DNA from: Puia sp963703355
GTDB lineage: Bacteria > Bacteroidota > Bacteroidia > Chitinophagales > Chitinophagaceae
Direction: 5' to 3'
Length of the DNA stretch: 64,000 bases
NCBI GenBank assembly: GCA_963703355.1
Contig: OY969813.1
Coordinates: forward strand, 3,348,001 to 3,412,000
Part shown: positions 33,775 to 42,605 of the stretch, piece by piece
Layout of the letters: every line of letters begins with the position of its first letter
Numbering within the stretch: position 1 is the stretch's first letter
Position numbers and translations under genes: made by a program
The notes under the pieces: model-generated
What the model was told of the DNA's origin: nothing
Seen by the model: the letters and a program-made list of their open reading frames with translations, nothing else
Databases searched by the model: none

Positions 33775-34728
33775 ATGGATTTCAAGAGGCCTTCAGTTTT
33801 ATGTCCTAAAAGACTACCGTCCTGCAGACATTGGGCAAAAAGTTTGCTTGCTGGTTTCCGAAGCAAGGTGATTTTGGAGGCTCTTATTTTTTGTTTATTC
33901 GCGATTGTGACATCGGCGCAGAATATAAGGCTTCATTTTACTTCGCCCCATACTTCTTTTCCGGATTCGGTCAGATCCAAAGGTTATGTGTATGACAGTG
34001 TGTTATATACTGCTCCTGAGCATTACGATGACAGTTCTGTGTTGCTTGTAATTCCGAAATATCTGGAAGCGACGAATAAAATTGACCTTATATTCTGGTT
34101 TCATGGCTGGCGAAATAATATAGATACGGCGGCTGAATTCTATAAACTTACCAAACAGTTTATTGCTTCAAAACGCAATGCCATTCTGGTGTTGGCAGAA
34201 ACTGCAAAAAATGCTCCGGACAGTTATGGCGGGAAATTGGAGCAGCCGGGGATGTTTAAAGGGCTTGTTGATGATGTGATGAATGAGTTGAAGAAGAAGG
34301 GATATGTACCCTTTGAGGCCAATCCGGGAAATGTGTTACTGGCCGGTCATAGCGGTGCATTCAGGGTTATAGCATATATATTACAAAACGGACAAACACC
34401 TGTTCAGGAGGTATTTTTATTTGATGCCTTATATAGTCAGCTCGACAAATATGAATCCTGGTTATCTCAGGACCCATCGCATCATTTCATTCATTGGTTT
34501 ACGAACCATGGAGGTGGTACCGATGAGATGAGTGATTCGATGATGCTTAAACTAAAAGCGATTCATAGTCCGTTTGCACTGGTTGAGGAAACAGGTATAA
34601 AACCCGAAATAATTAAAGAAAACCGCATTCTCTTTATTCACAGTTTGAGAGAACACAACGTGATCATCAACGATCCCGACGATTTTCAATTACTGCTCGA
34701 AAATAGTTTTTATTTGAAGGCCAGGTAA
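33775..34728 (+). CDS. Exported alpha/beta-hydrolase-like protein
   Basis: The 317-residue protein has a long basic N-terminus and a signal segment (ALIFCLFAIVTSAQ). A hydrolase fold follows: LIFWFHGWRNN holds the oxyanion-hole region and VLLAGHSGAFRV the nucleophile elbow with Ser. Further on FLFDALYSQLD and ILFIHSLREHNV could supply the acid and His. The substrate is unknown. The start at 33775 gives an N-region of ~30 residues before the hydrophobic core, longer than usual; a GTG at 33868 would give a standard signal peptide. It converges with the GH20 gene. Confidence 0.75.
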   Translation: MDFKRPSVLCPKRLPSCRHWAKSLLAGFRSKVILEALIFCLFAIVTSAQNIRLHFTSPHTSFPDSVRSKGYVYDSVLYTAPEHYDDSSVLLVIPKYLEATNKIDLIFWFHGWRNNIDTAAEFYKLTKQFIASKRNAILVLAETAKNAPDSYGGKLEQPGMFKGLVDDVMNELKKKGYVPFEANPGNVLLAGHSGAFRVIAYILQNGQTPVQEVFLFDALYSQLDKYESWLSQDPSHHFIHWFTNHGGGTDEMSDSMMLKLKAIHSPFALVEETGIKPEIIKENRILFIHSLREHNVIINDPDDFQLLLENSFYLKAR

Positions 34729-34756
34729 GCCAGATCATATTTGAACAATCGCGTAA

Positions 34757-37297
34757 TCAATTCCCGGATTTAGTTTCCGTGCTTCCTCTTCCCTTCAGGT
34801 CGAACGTTCGTAAGTCTATCCCTTTTGCTGAAACGGGAACCGGTTCCTTATAAATACTGCTTTTTTCATTTGCTTCAGTTCCATCTACTGTATAACGGAT
34901 AACCATACCCGGAAACTGAACGTTGGATTTATAATATCCGTCTTCGGTAACTAGTCCGGGTTTGGGAATACGATAACCATAACCGCCCATATAGTAGTCG
35001 AGCATGGGCAGTTGTCTTTTACCAATTACGTTTATAAAAGATGACCAGGCATCTTCATACAGCTGTTTACTTTTCGTTGAATCTGTTGAAGTCGCCCATT
35101 CAGGATCTTTGGCCCATGCCCGTTCTGCGAAGCCCAGCAGGTTTGGAAGCAGCATGTATTCGAGTCGTTCTGGTGTTTTGATATTTTCACCCCAGACAGC
35201 GCATTGCAGTCCTGCAATATTTGACTTGCCATAATCTGTGAGTCGTTGTTTACCGATGAAGATGTTCATGTTCAACGGCAGACCATTGTTATCAACTTTT
35301 GAATTCTTATAGTAGTCATAGGGAATAAACGAAAAAGGTTTATCAATATCCGTAAAGGCACCCCAGTAATATCCGGGCTCTTCAAAAGATTTGTAATGTG
35401 CCATGTCGAAATAGAAATTGGTAACTGGTGTGAGGATCACTTTGTAACCACCATTGGCAAGTTTGTAGGCGAGATCTTCGTTTCCGCCTCCCAATGTATT
35501 GTTCCATACTTCAGTTTGTAAATGTTCCGGTTCGAAATCGGGATTGGGTAAGTACATCGGATTACCGTCCAGCGCAGTTTTACGCAGTGCCATTTCTTCC
35601 CAACCGGAAAGATAGAGTCCTTTTGCTTTGAGCATCTGATTCACGCGGCCATAAAAATAATACCAGAGATCTCCGGTATTTTCAATTTCCGGATGAGTAG
35701 ATTTTAAAGTCAGATAGGCGGGAGATTTTTCCCATACATGTGCCGGTACTTCATCGCCGCCAAAATGTATGCTGGTTAACGCCACATCAGCTTCTTTATA
35801 CATGGCAGTAATCTCGTTGATTACAGTTTCAATAAAATGATAGGTTGAAGGCAGCGCAGGATCCATTATGTTATCGTTCCAAAATTGATTGGAACTATAT
35901 TTTGACGAGTCTTTTGGATCATATAGCAGATAATAGGCTGCGTCTTCTTTTCTACCCTCCTTCATTAAACGCTCATATCTTGCGTTCATCGATTTGATAG
36001 CTGCTCTTGCATGACCCGGTGTTTCGATTTCAGGAAGGACGCTGATATGCCGGTAGTTGGCATAGCGAAGGATTTCAATAAAATCCGCTTTGCTATAATA
36101 TCCGCTTCCTGAAATTTTACCTGTATCAGGACCTGATCCATGCGATGCCGGCAGAAATTGTTTGCTGTTGAGTGTATGCCCACGTTGTGATCCTACTGAT
36201 GTCAGTTCGGGTAAAGATGGTATTTCAAGACGCCAGCCTTCGTCCTCCGTTAAATGAAAATGAAAAACATTGAGTTTATAAAGGGCCATCAGATCGAGAA
36301 TTCTGAGTACTTCTTTTTTAGTTTGAAAATTCCGCCCCACGTCCAGCATGAATGCTCTGTAACCAAAACGGGGTTCATCTTTTACCAACACGGCAGGCAC
36401 GCTGATGGTCTGTTGTACTTTAGCCCATACATTCACGGGTAATAATGTCTTCAGTGATTGAATACCATAAAAAATACCTGTGGAAGAAGTGGCACGTATA
36501 ATAATAGCGTTGGTATTTACTTCGAGTTCGTACCCTTCTTTGGCAAGTCCCTCTTTGTATTCAAGCGTAATCGAATGGGCAGTTACGGCGGCCTGCATTT
36601 TTTTTCCAAAAAGTAATTGCAATGTGTTCTGCAGACTTTCCTTTTCTTTAGCAAACCGTTCGTCTGCAAAAAAACGCGTAGTGGCAGTCAGATCGAAAGC
36701 GCCATTCGTTTCCTGATAATTTACGGGGGTGGGGAATATTTTAGTGAGCTTTTCTTCCGGTATGTTGGTGATCATTTTGTTTTGATCGAAGATGGTTTGC
36801 GGTGTGACCAGTCCTTTGTATGAAGGTTTGAATGGATCGATAATTACCTTACTGGTTGAGAAACCTTTTTCGGGTTGCTGATCCCAAACCAGATAAAAAC
36901 CTTCGGGGCCATCAGTAACATTTACGATTGCATCCGTAGCAACAAAATCTATACGTGTTGAAGCTCCGGGTTTGAGTGAAGGAAAATTATTGGCGGGGGT
37001 AAGACTGAATAAATCGCCATTGACTAAATCGATCCTGGCATTTCCGCTTACTGTTTCCGGAACGAAAAGTCCAGCTGCATTGAAATACATTTTCCAGCCC
37101 GTGCCGGGAAATTCAGACTTCCCGTTATTTGTGATGATGAGTGCATTTAATGAGCCCTGTTTATTCTGATAGTTGTTCTGAACTGCCTGCCAGTGTATTC
37201 CCAGGTCACTTGCGGCAAAAAGAGGTTTAATCGTTTGCTGTGCGGCAGCAGTGGTCATTGACAGGAAAGCAAACAGATACATTTTAAAATGGAGCAT
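34757..37297 (-). CDS. GH20 beta-N-acetylhexosaminidase
   Basis: The 846-residue protein has a signal peptide (FKMYLFAFLSMTTAAAQQ). Its layout is that of chitobiases: a CHB_HEX-like carbohydrate-binding domain first (GIHWQAVQNNYQNKQG), a GH20b domain, the catalytic barrel with DVGRNFQTKKEVLRILDLMA, and a C-terminal CHB_HEX_C-like Ig domain (GMVIRYTVDGTEAN). The acid pair Asp-Glu is in HFGGDEVPAHVW (bases 35750-35755). It cleaves terminal beta-GlcNAc or GalNAc in the periplasm. It is last in a leftward operon, 49 bases after the M24 peptidase gene. An upstream in-frame ATG (37405) lies inside that gene and is unlikely. The liberated sugar would feed nagA and nagB on the right. Confidence 0.93.
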   Translation of the reverse strand: MLHFKMYLFAFLSMTTAAAQQTIKPLFAASDLGIHWQAVQNNYQNKQGSLNALIITNNGKSEFPGTGWKMYFNAAGLFVPETVSGNARIDLVNGDLFSLTPANNFPSLKPGASTRIDFVATDAIVNVTDGPEGFYLVWDQQPEKGFSTSKVIIDPFKPSYKGLVTPQTIFDQNKMITNIPEEKLTKIFPTPVNYQETNGAFDLTATTRFFADERFAKEKESLQNTLQLLFGKKMQAAVTAHSITLEYKEGLAKEGYELEVNTNAIIIRATSSTGIFYGIQSLKTLLPVNVWAKVQQTISVPAVLVKDEPRFGYRAFMLDVGRNFQTKKEVLRILDLMALYKLNVFHFHLTEDEGWRLEIPSLPELTSVGSQRGHTLNSKQFLPASHGSGPDTGKISGSGYYSKADFIEILRYANYRHISVLPEIETPGHARAAIKSMNARYERLMKEGRKEDAAYYLLYDPKDSSKYSSNQFWNDNIMDPALPSTYHFIETVINEITAMYKEADVALTSIHFGGDEVPAHVWEKSPAYLTLKSTHPEIENTGDLWYYFYGRVNQMLKAKGLYLSGWEEMALRKTALDGNPMYLPNPDFEPEHLQTEVWNNTLGGGNEDLAYKLANGGYKVILTPVTNFYFDMAHYKSFEEPGYYWGAFTDIDKPFSFIPYDYYKNSKVDNNGLPLNMNIFIGKQRLTDYGKSNIAGLQCAVWGENIKTPERLEYMLLPNLLGFAERAWAKDPEWATSTDSTKSKQLYEDAWSSFINVIGKRQLPMLDYYMGGYGYRIPKPGLVTEDGYYKSNVQFPGMVIRYTVDGTEANEKSSIYKEPVPVSAKGIDLRTFDLKGRGSTETKSGN

Positions 37298-37346
37298 CGG
37301 GATCTTTTGTATTATGGAAGATATATATTCGGTTACGACAAGGAAC

Positions 37347-38615
37347 TCAAACAAATGGTTTGTCGATCGCCGCAGCTGGTTGTGAAAACCATTTCGGCCC
37401 CCCATCTGTCATATACACGCAATCTTCGAGACGAACACCGAATTCTCCGGGAATTGCAATTGTTGGTTCAATGCTAAAACACATACCGGCTTGTAAAAGC
37501 TGTTTGTCGCCTTTCACCATATAGGCCCATTCATGTCCGTCCATTCCAATACCATGGCCAGTGCGATGAGGCAAACCCGGAAGTTTATATCCTGGTCCCA
37601 TTCCCGCATCAGTGATTACTTTACGCGCAGCAATATCCACCTCTTCGCAGGCAATTCCAATGCGTGCCGCAGCGAAACCTGCCAGTTGAGATTTTTGTTC
37701 GAGATTCCAGATATCCTGTTGTCTTTTTGTAGGCTCAGCGCCGAAGACAATAGTCCGGGTAATATCGGAGCTGTAACCGTTCACCCTGCATCCGCAATCC
37801 ATTAATACGATATCTCCTTTTTTCAACTGTTGAGGTTTTGTGGTTCCGTGCGGAAGTGCGGACGCCGTTCCAAAAAGGACCAGGGCAAAATCGGGATCGG
37901 CTCCCATTTGACGATGTGCTTTTGTTACAATTGCTGAAATTTCTCCTGGTGATACTCCTTCTTTAAGTGCGGACATTCCCAGTTTCATGGCTGCAATGGT
38001 GATATCCGTTGCTTTCTGCATCAATGCAAGTTCGGCGGCGGATTTAATCATACGGCAGGGAATCGTAATCGGATCGCCGCTAACGTATTCGAGATGCGGA
38101 GCTTGTTTTCTGATTCCGTCATAAATAAAAAAGCGGAGTTCTTCTTCTATACCAATTTTTCCATTGGGCGTACCTGTTTCGTTGAAAGCTGAAACTATTT
38201 TGGAAAAGGGGTTTTCATCTTCCTGCCAGACGATTACCGTGTTTCCGATGGTAATTAATTCCCGAAAACGCGACTCTTCAAAAGCGGGACATATATAAAC
38301 TATATCTCCTTTGGATGGAATAACAGCAGCCAATGTGCGCTCGCTGGGCCACCAGGAAATACCCATAAAATATTCAAGTGAAGTCCCTGACTCTAATATG
38401 AGTGCATCGATTTTATGCTGGAGTAATAATTTTTGCGCCTTTGTTATTCTTTGTTTTCGTTCATCCGCAGAAATCGGAACGATATCTGATATTTTTGTAG
38501 CGATGTGCTCCCCGTCATTTCCTGCAATTTCTTTTTCAGATTTAAATCCACTGGTTACTGCTGCGCCGGCAACAAGTGTTGACAGATGAATGAAGTTTCT
38601 TCTCTTGATATTCAA
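37347..38615 (-). CDS. Tat-exported M24 family metallopeptidase (Xaa-Pro aminopeptidase-like)
   Basis: This 422-residue protein has a creatinase/prolidase-type N-domain and a pita-bread catalytic domain. Metal ligands are visible as Asp in VLMDCGCRVNG, Asp in YSSDITRTIVF, His in RTGHGIGMDGHE, Glu in FSIEPTIAI and Glu in VRLEDCVY. The N-terminus NIKRRNFIHLSTLVAGAAV looks like a Tat signal. The start is TTG at 38615: no ATG exists in frame upstream, and any later start would lose the twin-arginine signal. It lies 38 bases after the M1-like peptidase gene and 49 before GH20, making one leftward operon. It would remove residues before proline outside the cytoplasm. Confidence 0.9.
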   Translation of the reverse strand: MNIKRRNFIHLSTLVAGAAVTSGFKSEKEIAGNDGEHIATKISDIVPISADERKQRITKAQKLLLQHKIDALILESGTSLEYFMGISWWPSERTLAAVIPSKGDIVYICPAFEESRFRELITIGNTVIVWQEDENPFSKIVSAFNETGTPNGKIGIEEELRFFIYDGIRKQAPHLEYVSGDPITIPCRMIKSAAELALMQKATDITIAAMKLGMSALKEGVSPGEISAIVTKAHRQMGADPDFALVLFGTASALPHGTTKPQQLKKGDIVLMDCGCRVNGYSSDITRTIVFGAEPTKRQQDIWNLEQKSQLAGFAAARIGIACEEVDIAARKVITDAGMGPGYKLPGLPHRTGHGIGMDGHEWAYMVKGDKQLLQAGMCFSIEPTIAIPGEFGVRLEDCVYMTDGGPKWFSQPAAAIDKPFV

Positions 38616-38653
38616 CTTATTGATTTTAAGATATAAATGCTTAAACAGGAAAT

Positions 38654-40519
38654 TTAGAACCTGTACTCATTGTCTTTTTTGTTTATGTCGGGTACATACA
38701 AACTTCCAAGTATCAGTTTCAATGGTTTTTTTGAACTGGTAAAATGCAGCTGAGTTTGTTTCTCCCCATTTTCCCAAACGGAGATATTCTTATGTATCTT
38801 TTGTATCGTGTTGTCCTGAAAATAGATAGTCAGGTCAACGGGTACAGGTTTGCTACCAATACTATTGATCAAAACGGTGTAATCATTTCCTGTTTTGGTA
38901 ACCTGACCGATACCAAGATCAGGATATCCGTCGTCATAAAACCATTTCTTCCAGAACCAGTTCATATTTCTTTCCGAACCTTCATTCATTGCATAAAAAA
39001 AATCAAGTGGTATGGGATGTTTCCCATTCCAGTTAGCTATATAATAGTGTAAGGCTTTAAAAAAAAGAGAATCTCCGAGCATATCTTTTACAAACAGATA
39101 ACCGAGTGCGGGTTTTGGATAAGAATCCAGAAAAGAGGAAACACCATTTAAACTGGGTGTCAGGGTCATAATAGGAAAATCGGCTTCCTTACCCGCGGAT
39201 CTGTCATATACCGACATGCCATATTCATCTGCAATGGTAGTATCGATCATTGGGGATAAAAGCCATTCCCCGATTGTGGCCCATCCTTCATCCATCCAGC
39301 CATATTTGGTTTCGTTGATACCCATGTAAAAAGGAAACATCGTATGAAAAATTTCATGATCGGCTAATTCAATCGTTTCAGATCTGTCGGGCAGCGGATT
39401 GTCGTTTACCATCATAGGATATTCCATCTGGTCCAGGCCGTCAAAAACAGTTTCATGGGGATAGGGGTACGGCCATTTTGGAAAACGATAACTCATGAAA
39501 TCGACGGTCTTTCGCGCAAAATCGATGACTTCACGATAATCTTTATGAGAAGGATTAAAAACTGCGTCTACTCTTGTTCTCCTTTTGCTTACGGGATCTA
39601 CTTCCAGGCTGGAAGCATTCCATACATAATGATTGCTTGTTGCAAAAACAAAATCCGTAACGTTGGTGGCTTCGAATTTCCAGGTATTTACCGGTTTATG
39701 TATTGTTATATTGTGAGAAGTCAAATCCGTACTGTCGATGATTGCTGTTACAGCATTGCTTTTTTCTGCATTCGAAATTCTGCTGATATATTTTGACGCA
39801 AGTACTTCTTCCTGATTTTTCAAATCTCCGGTGGCCCATACTACAAAATTATCCGGAACGGTAACGGATACTGAAAAATGGCAGAAGTCGTTATAAAACT
39901 CCTGAGATCCGAGGTAGGGGTATCTGTTCCACCCATCTATATCATCGTACACAGCGATTCTCGGGAAAAAATAGGCAATAAAAAAAGCGGCGCTGTCAAT
40001 AGCACCTGTTCGAATATGAGAACCTTTGTTCAGTGTATAAGAAAAATCAATAGAGACTTTTAGTGAGGTCGCGGGCAACAGATTTGAAATGGGTATCTGT
40101 AGATTTGTGCCAGACGGAATTTGTTTAACAGGGTGACTCTGATTATCGATCATCAGGTTAGAAAGTGTTACTCCATCAATCAGATCCTCCGGCTTTACAG
40201 GCATGTCGCGTGCGTTTCCTTTCTGGTAAATATTGGGATATAGTTTGAAATGCAACTGATGCAGTGTATCAGGACTGTTGTTATAATAAATGATTTGTTC
40301 GGTTCCGCTGACGAGCCTTGTGGCAGGATCGAAAGCAACCTGAATGACATACTCGCTTTTATTTTGCCAGTATTGATTTCCCGGTATTCCTTTATTGGTA
40401 CGGCTTTGCCTGGTAATAGCCTGTTCGATGTTTAAAGGGACCGGCAGCGTAATCTGTGATAAACCTTTATTTGCGATGCATAACAATACAAGTAAAAATA
40501 CCTTATGAGAAGTCTTCAT
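38654..40519 (-). CDS. Secreted M1-like (gluzincin) metallopeptidase
   Basis: The 621-residue protein has a signal peptide (KVFLLVLLCIANKGLSQ). An M1 N-domain follows (VIQVAFDPATRLVSGTEQII), then a DGLDQMEYPMM segment in place of GAMEN. The zinc site is HEIFH in ELADHEIFHTMFPFY, with the second Glu in WMDEGWATIGEW. The spacing to that Glu fits this Bacteroidota subgroup. The C-terminal part ends in a beta domain. I use the ATG at 40519 rather than 40534, as it places the Lys pair at the N-terminus of the signal and lies 3 bases after a -7 box. The gene heads the leftward operon. Confidence 0.88.
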   Translation of the reverse strand: MKTSHKVFLLVLLCIANKGLSQITLPVPLNIEQAITRQSRTNKGIPGNQYWQNKSEYVIQVAFDPATRLVSGTEQIIYYNNSPDTLHQLHFKLYPNIYQKGNARDMPVKPEDLIDGVTLSNLMIDNQSHPVKQIPSGTNLQIPISNLLPATSLKVSIDFSYTLNKGSHIRTGAIDSAAFFIAYFFPRIAVYDDIDGWNRYPYLGSQEFYNDFCHFSVSVTVPDNFVVWATGDLKNQEEVLASKYISRISNAEKSNAVTAIIDSTDLTSHNITIHKPVNTWKFEATNVTDFVFATSNHYVWNASSLEVDPVSKRRTRVDAVFNPSHKDYREVIDFARKTVDFMSYRFPKWPYPYPHETVFDGLDQMEYPMMVNDNPLPDRSETIELADHEIFHTMFPFYMGINETKYGWMDEGWATIGEWLLSPMIDTTIADEYGMSVYDRSAGKEADFPIMTLTPSLNGVSSFLDSYPKPALGYLFVKDMLGDSLFFKALHYYIANWNGKHPIPLDFFYAMNEGSERNMNWFWKKWFYDDGYPDLGIGQVTKTGNDYTVLINSIGSKPVPVDLTIYFQDNTIQKIHKNISVWENGEKQTQLHFTSSKKPLKLILGSLYVPDINKKDNEYRF

Positions 40520-40522
40520 TCC

Positions 40523-40551
40523 CAAATCTAACATGTTTTTCCTATTTTCAA
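40523..40551 (-). promoter_or_regulatory. Promoter for the M1-M24-GH20 operon, possibly leaderless
   Basis: On the minus strand TTG (40551-40549), an 18-base spacer and TAGATTTG (40530-40523) match the Bacteroidota consensus. The -7 box ends 3 bases before the ATG at 40519, so the transcript would begin at or very near the start codon. Confidence 0.55.
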
Positions 40552-40594
40552 TGTGCTGCTTTGATGAATGGAAAGTTGATGAACATTATGTGTT

Positions 40595-41386
40595 ATGCAT
40601 ATAACTATAGCTGAAAACTCAAAACAATTGGGCCTTGCTGCAGGCGAAAGGGCCGCTCATATTATCAGGCATGCGATTGATAAAAAAGGTCACGCTGTTA
40701 TCCTACTTGCTACCGGAAGCAGCCAGTTTGAAACGCTGGCAGTGCTGACGAAAGAAAAAATAGACTGGAGCAGGGTAACCATGTTTCATCTCGATGAATA
40801 TATCGGACTGCCGGAATCCTCTCCCGCCAGCTTCCGAAGATATCTGAAAGAAAGATTCGTTGATAATGTATCGCCCTTAAAAGCTGTGCATTATATTGAT
40901 GGGGACAATGATCCTGTGGAAGAATGTAATCGTTTAAATAAGATAATAAGCAGCTGCAATATAGATGTAGCCCTTCTTGGGATCGGGGAAAACGGTCATT
41001 TGGCTTTTAATGATCCACCGGCTGATTTCGAAACAACCCTGTCATTTTTGGTAGTTGATCTGGATGAACAATGCCGGATGCAGCAAACCGGCGAGGGCTG
41101 GTTCAAAACGATAGACGATGTGCCGACCAGGGCAATTACCATGTCAATCAGGCAAATTATGAAGTCGGCGGAGATTGTGTGTTCTGTTCCTGATAGCAGA
41201 AAAGCCAACGCTGTGAAAGCATGCCTGGAACTACCGGTTAGCAATCTTCACCCGGGCAGTATTTTGCAATATCATACAAACTGTACCTGTTATCTCGATA
41301 AATCTTCGGCAGCTTTACTGTCTGTAATTGAAACTTCCAAACAATCTTTCGATATAGGCAAAATAGAAATAAATAACGTTGATTAA
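40595..41386 (+). CDS. nagB: Glucosamine-6-phosphate deaminase
   Basis: This 263-residue cytoplasmic enzyme converts glucosamine 6-phosphate to fructose 6-phosphate and ammonia. Family motifs are plain: ILLATGSSQFETL near the start, VTMFHLDEYIGLPESSPASF with the catalytic Asp, and LLGIGENGHLAFNDPPADF with the catalytic His. Length is close to the E. coli enzyme. It heads a rightward operon and overlaps nagA by 8 bases. The divergent peptidase-GH20 operon starts 75 bases away, so regulation may be shared. A ROK repressor or NagC-like gene is not in the window. Confidence 0.96.
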   Translation: MHITIAENSKQLGLAAGERAAHIIRHAIDKKGHAVILLATGSSQFETLAVLTKEKIDWSRVTMFHLDEYIGLPESSPASFRRYLKERFVDNVSPLKAVHYIDGDNDPVEECNRLNKIISSCNIDVALLGIGENGHLAFNDPPADFETTLSFLVVDLDEQCRMQQTGEGWFKTIDDVPTRAITMSIRQIMKSAEIVCSVPDSRKANAVKACLELPVSNLHPGSILQYHTNCTCYLDKSSAALLSVIETSKQSFDIGKIEINNVD

Positions 41387-42596
41387 AATAAACAATGGAC
41401 GTATAATTACTCCGGGGGGAATCATTCCGAATGGATCGGTCCTGGTAAAGGATGGAAAGATATTGGCTGTTGAGGCATCTGATTTAAATATATCGGATAT
41501 TACTACTCTTGACGCAAAAGGTCAATATATTTCTCCGGGTTTTATTGATATACATGTTCATGGAGGAGGAGGTTATGATTTCATGGACAATACCAAAGAA
41601 GCTTTTTTGGAAATTGCCAAATTACACGCAAGGTTCGGAACCACTTCAATGTATCCGACAACACTTACCGGACCAACAGAGGATATTATAAAAACGCTGG
41701 AAGTATATGAGAACGCAAATCCATTCAATACGGAAGGTTCGGAGATGATGGGCTTACACCTTGAAGGTCCTTACTTTGCGATGAATCAAAGGGGAGCTCA
41801 GGACCCGAGATATATACGGGATCCGAATCCGGAAGAATACGAATACATCGTATCAAAATCCAAGTCAATTAAACGCTGGAGCGCGGCACCTGAGCTGAAA
41901 GGAGCCATTACTTTCGCGAAATATTTAAGAGCCAACGGCATCCTTGTATCGCTTGCTCACACGGACGCGATTTATGAAGAAGTCATTGAAGGGTTTGAAA
42001 ACGGTTATGAGCTCGCTACACACATGTACTCCGGCATGTCGGGCGTGACGCGCAGACATGCATTCAGATATGCCGGTGTGATTGAGAGCGTTTTTCTGAT
42101 AGATGAAATGAATGTTGAAGTAATTGCGGATGGAATTCATCTACCTGCTCCCTTACTAAAATTAATATTTAAAATAAAAGGTCCGGGGAAAATAGCGCTG
42201 GTTACAGATGCCATGCGTGCTGCGGGTTTGCCTCGGGGAGAAAGTGTAATAGGTAATAAACACACAGGAATAAAAGTGATCGTAGAGGATGGGGTAGCCA
42301 AGCTGCCTGATAGGAGTTCATTCGCCGGAAGTGTGGCAACTGCTGATCGTTTGGTACGTACAATGATTCAGTTAGCGGGGGTATCGCTGGCGGACAGCAT
42401 TCGTATGATAACGGAAACTCCTGCAGCAATTATGAATATTTCAGAAAGAAAGGGATCACTGGCTGTTGGCAAAGATGCGGACATAGTACTCTTTGATGAA
42501 AATATTTCTGTTGGCACCACGATGATTAAAGGAAATATTGTTTATCAACATAAGATATTGGATGACACCCAACATGCTACTATTTTTAAGAGATAA
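41379..42596 (+). CDS. nagA: N-acetylglucosamine-6-phosphate deacetylase
   Basis: The 405-residue enzyme removes acetate from GlcNAc-6-phosphate to supply NagB. Metal and substrate motifs are visible: PGFIDIHVHGGGGYDFMD, LHLEGPYF with the metal Glu, SLAHTDA, ATHMYSGMS in place of the usual THLFNAM, and ALVTDAMRAAG with the catalytic Asp. The start is TTG at 41379, overlapping nagB by 8 bases; the next in-frame ATG would lose the opening strand INNGRIITPGG. It is followed after 9 bases by a sulfatase gene. Slightly longer than most NagA proteins. Confidence 0.95.
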   Translation: MIKINNGRIITPGGIIPNGSVLVKDGKILAVEASDLNISDITTLDAKGQYISPGFIDIHVHGGGGYDFMDNTKEAFLEIAKLHARFGTTSMYPTTLTGPTEDIIKTLEVYENANPFNTEGSEMMGLHLEGPYFAMNQRGAQDPRYIRDPNPEEYEYIVSKSKSIKRWSAAPELKGAITFAKYLRANGILVSLAHTDAIYEEVIEGFENGYELATHMYSGMSGVTRRHAFRYAGVIESVFLIDEMNVEVIADGIHLPAPLLKLIFKIKGPGKIALVTDAMRAAGLPRGESVIGNKHTGIKVIVEDGVAKLPDRSSFAGSVATADRLVRTMIQLAGVSLADSIRMITETPAAIMNISERKGSLAVGKDADIVLFDENISVGTTMIKGNIVYQHKILDDTQHATIFKR

Positions 42597-42605
42597 AATT
42601 ACTAC

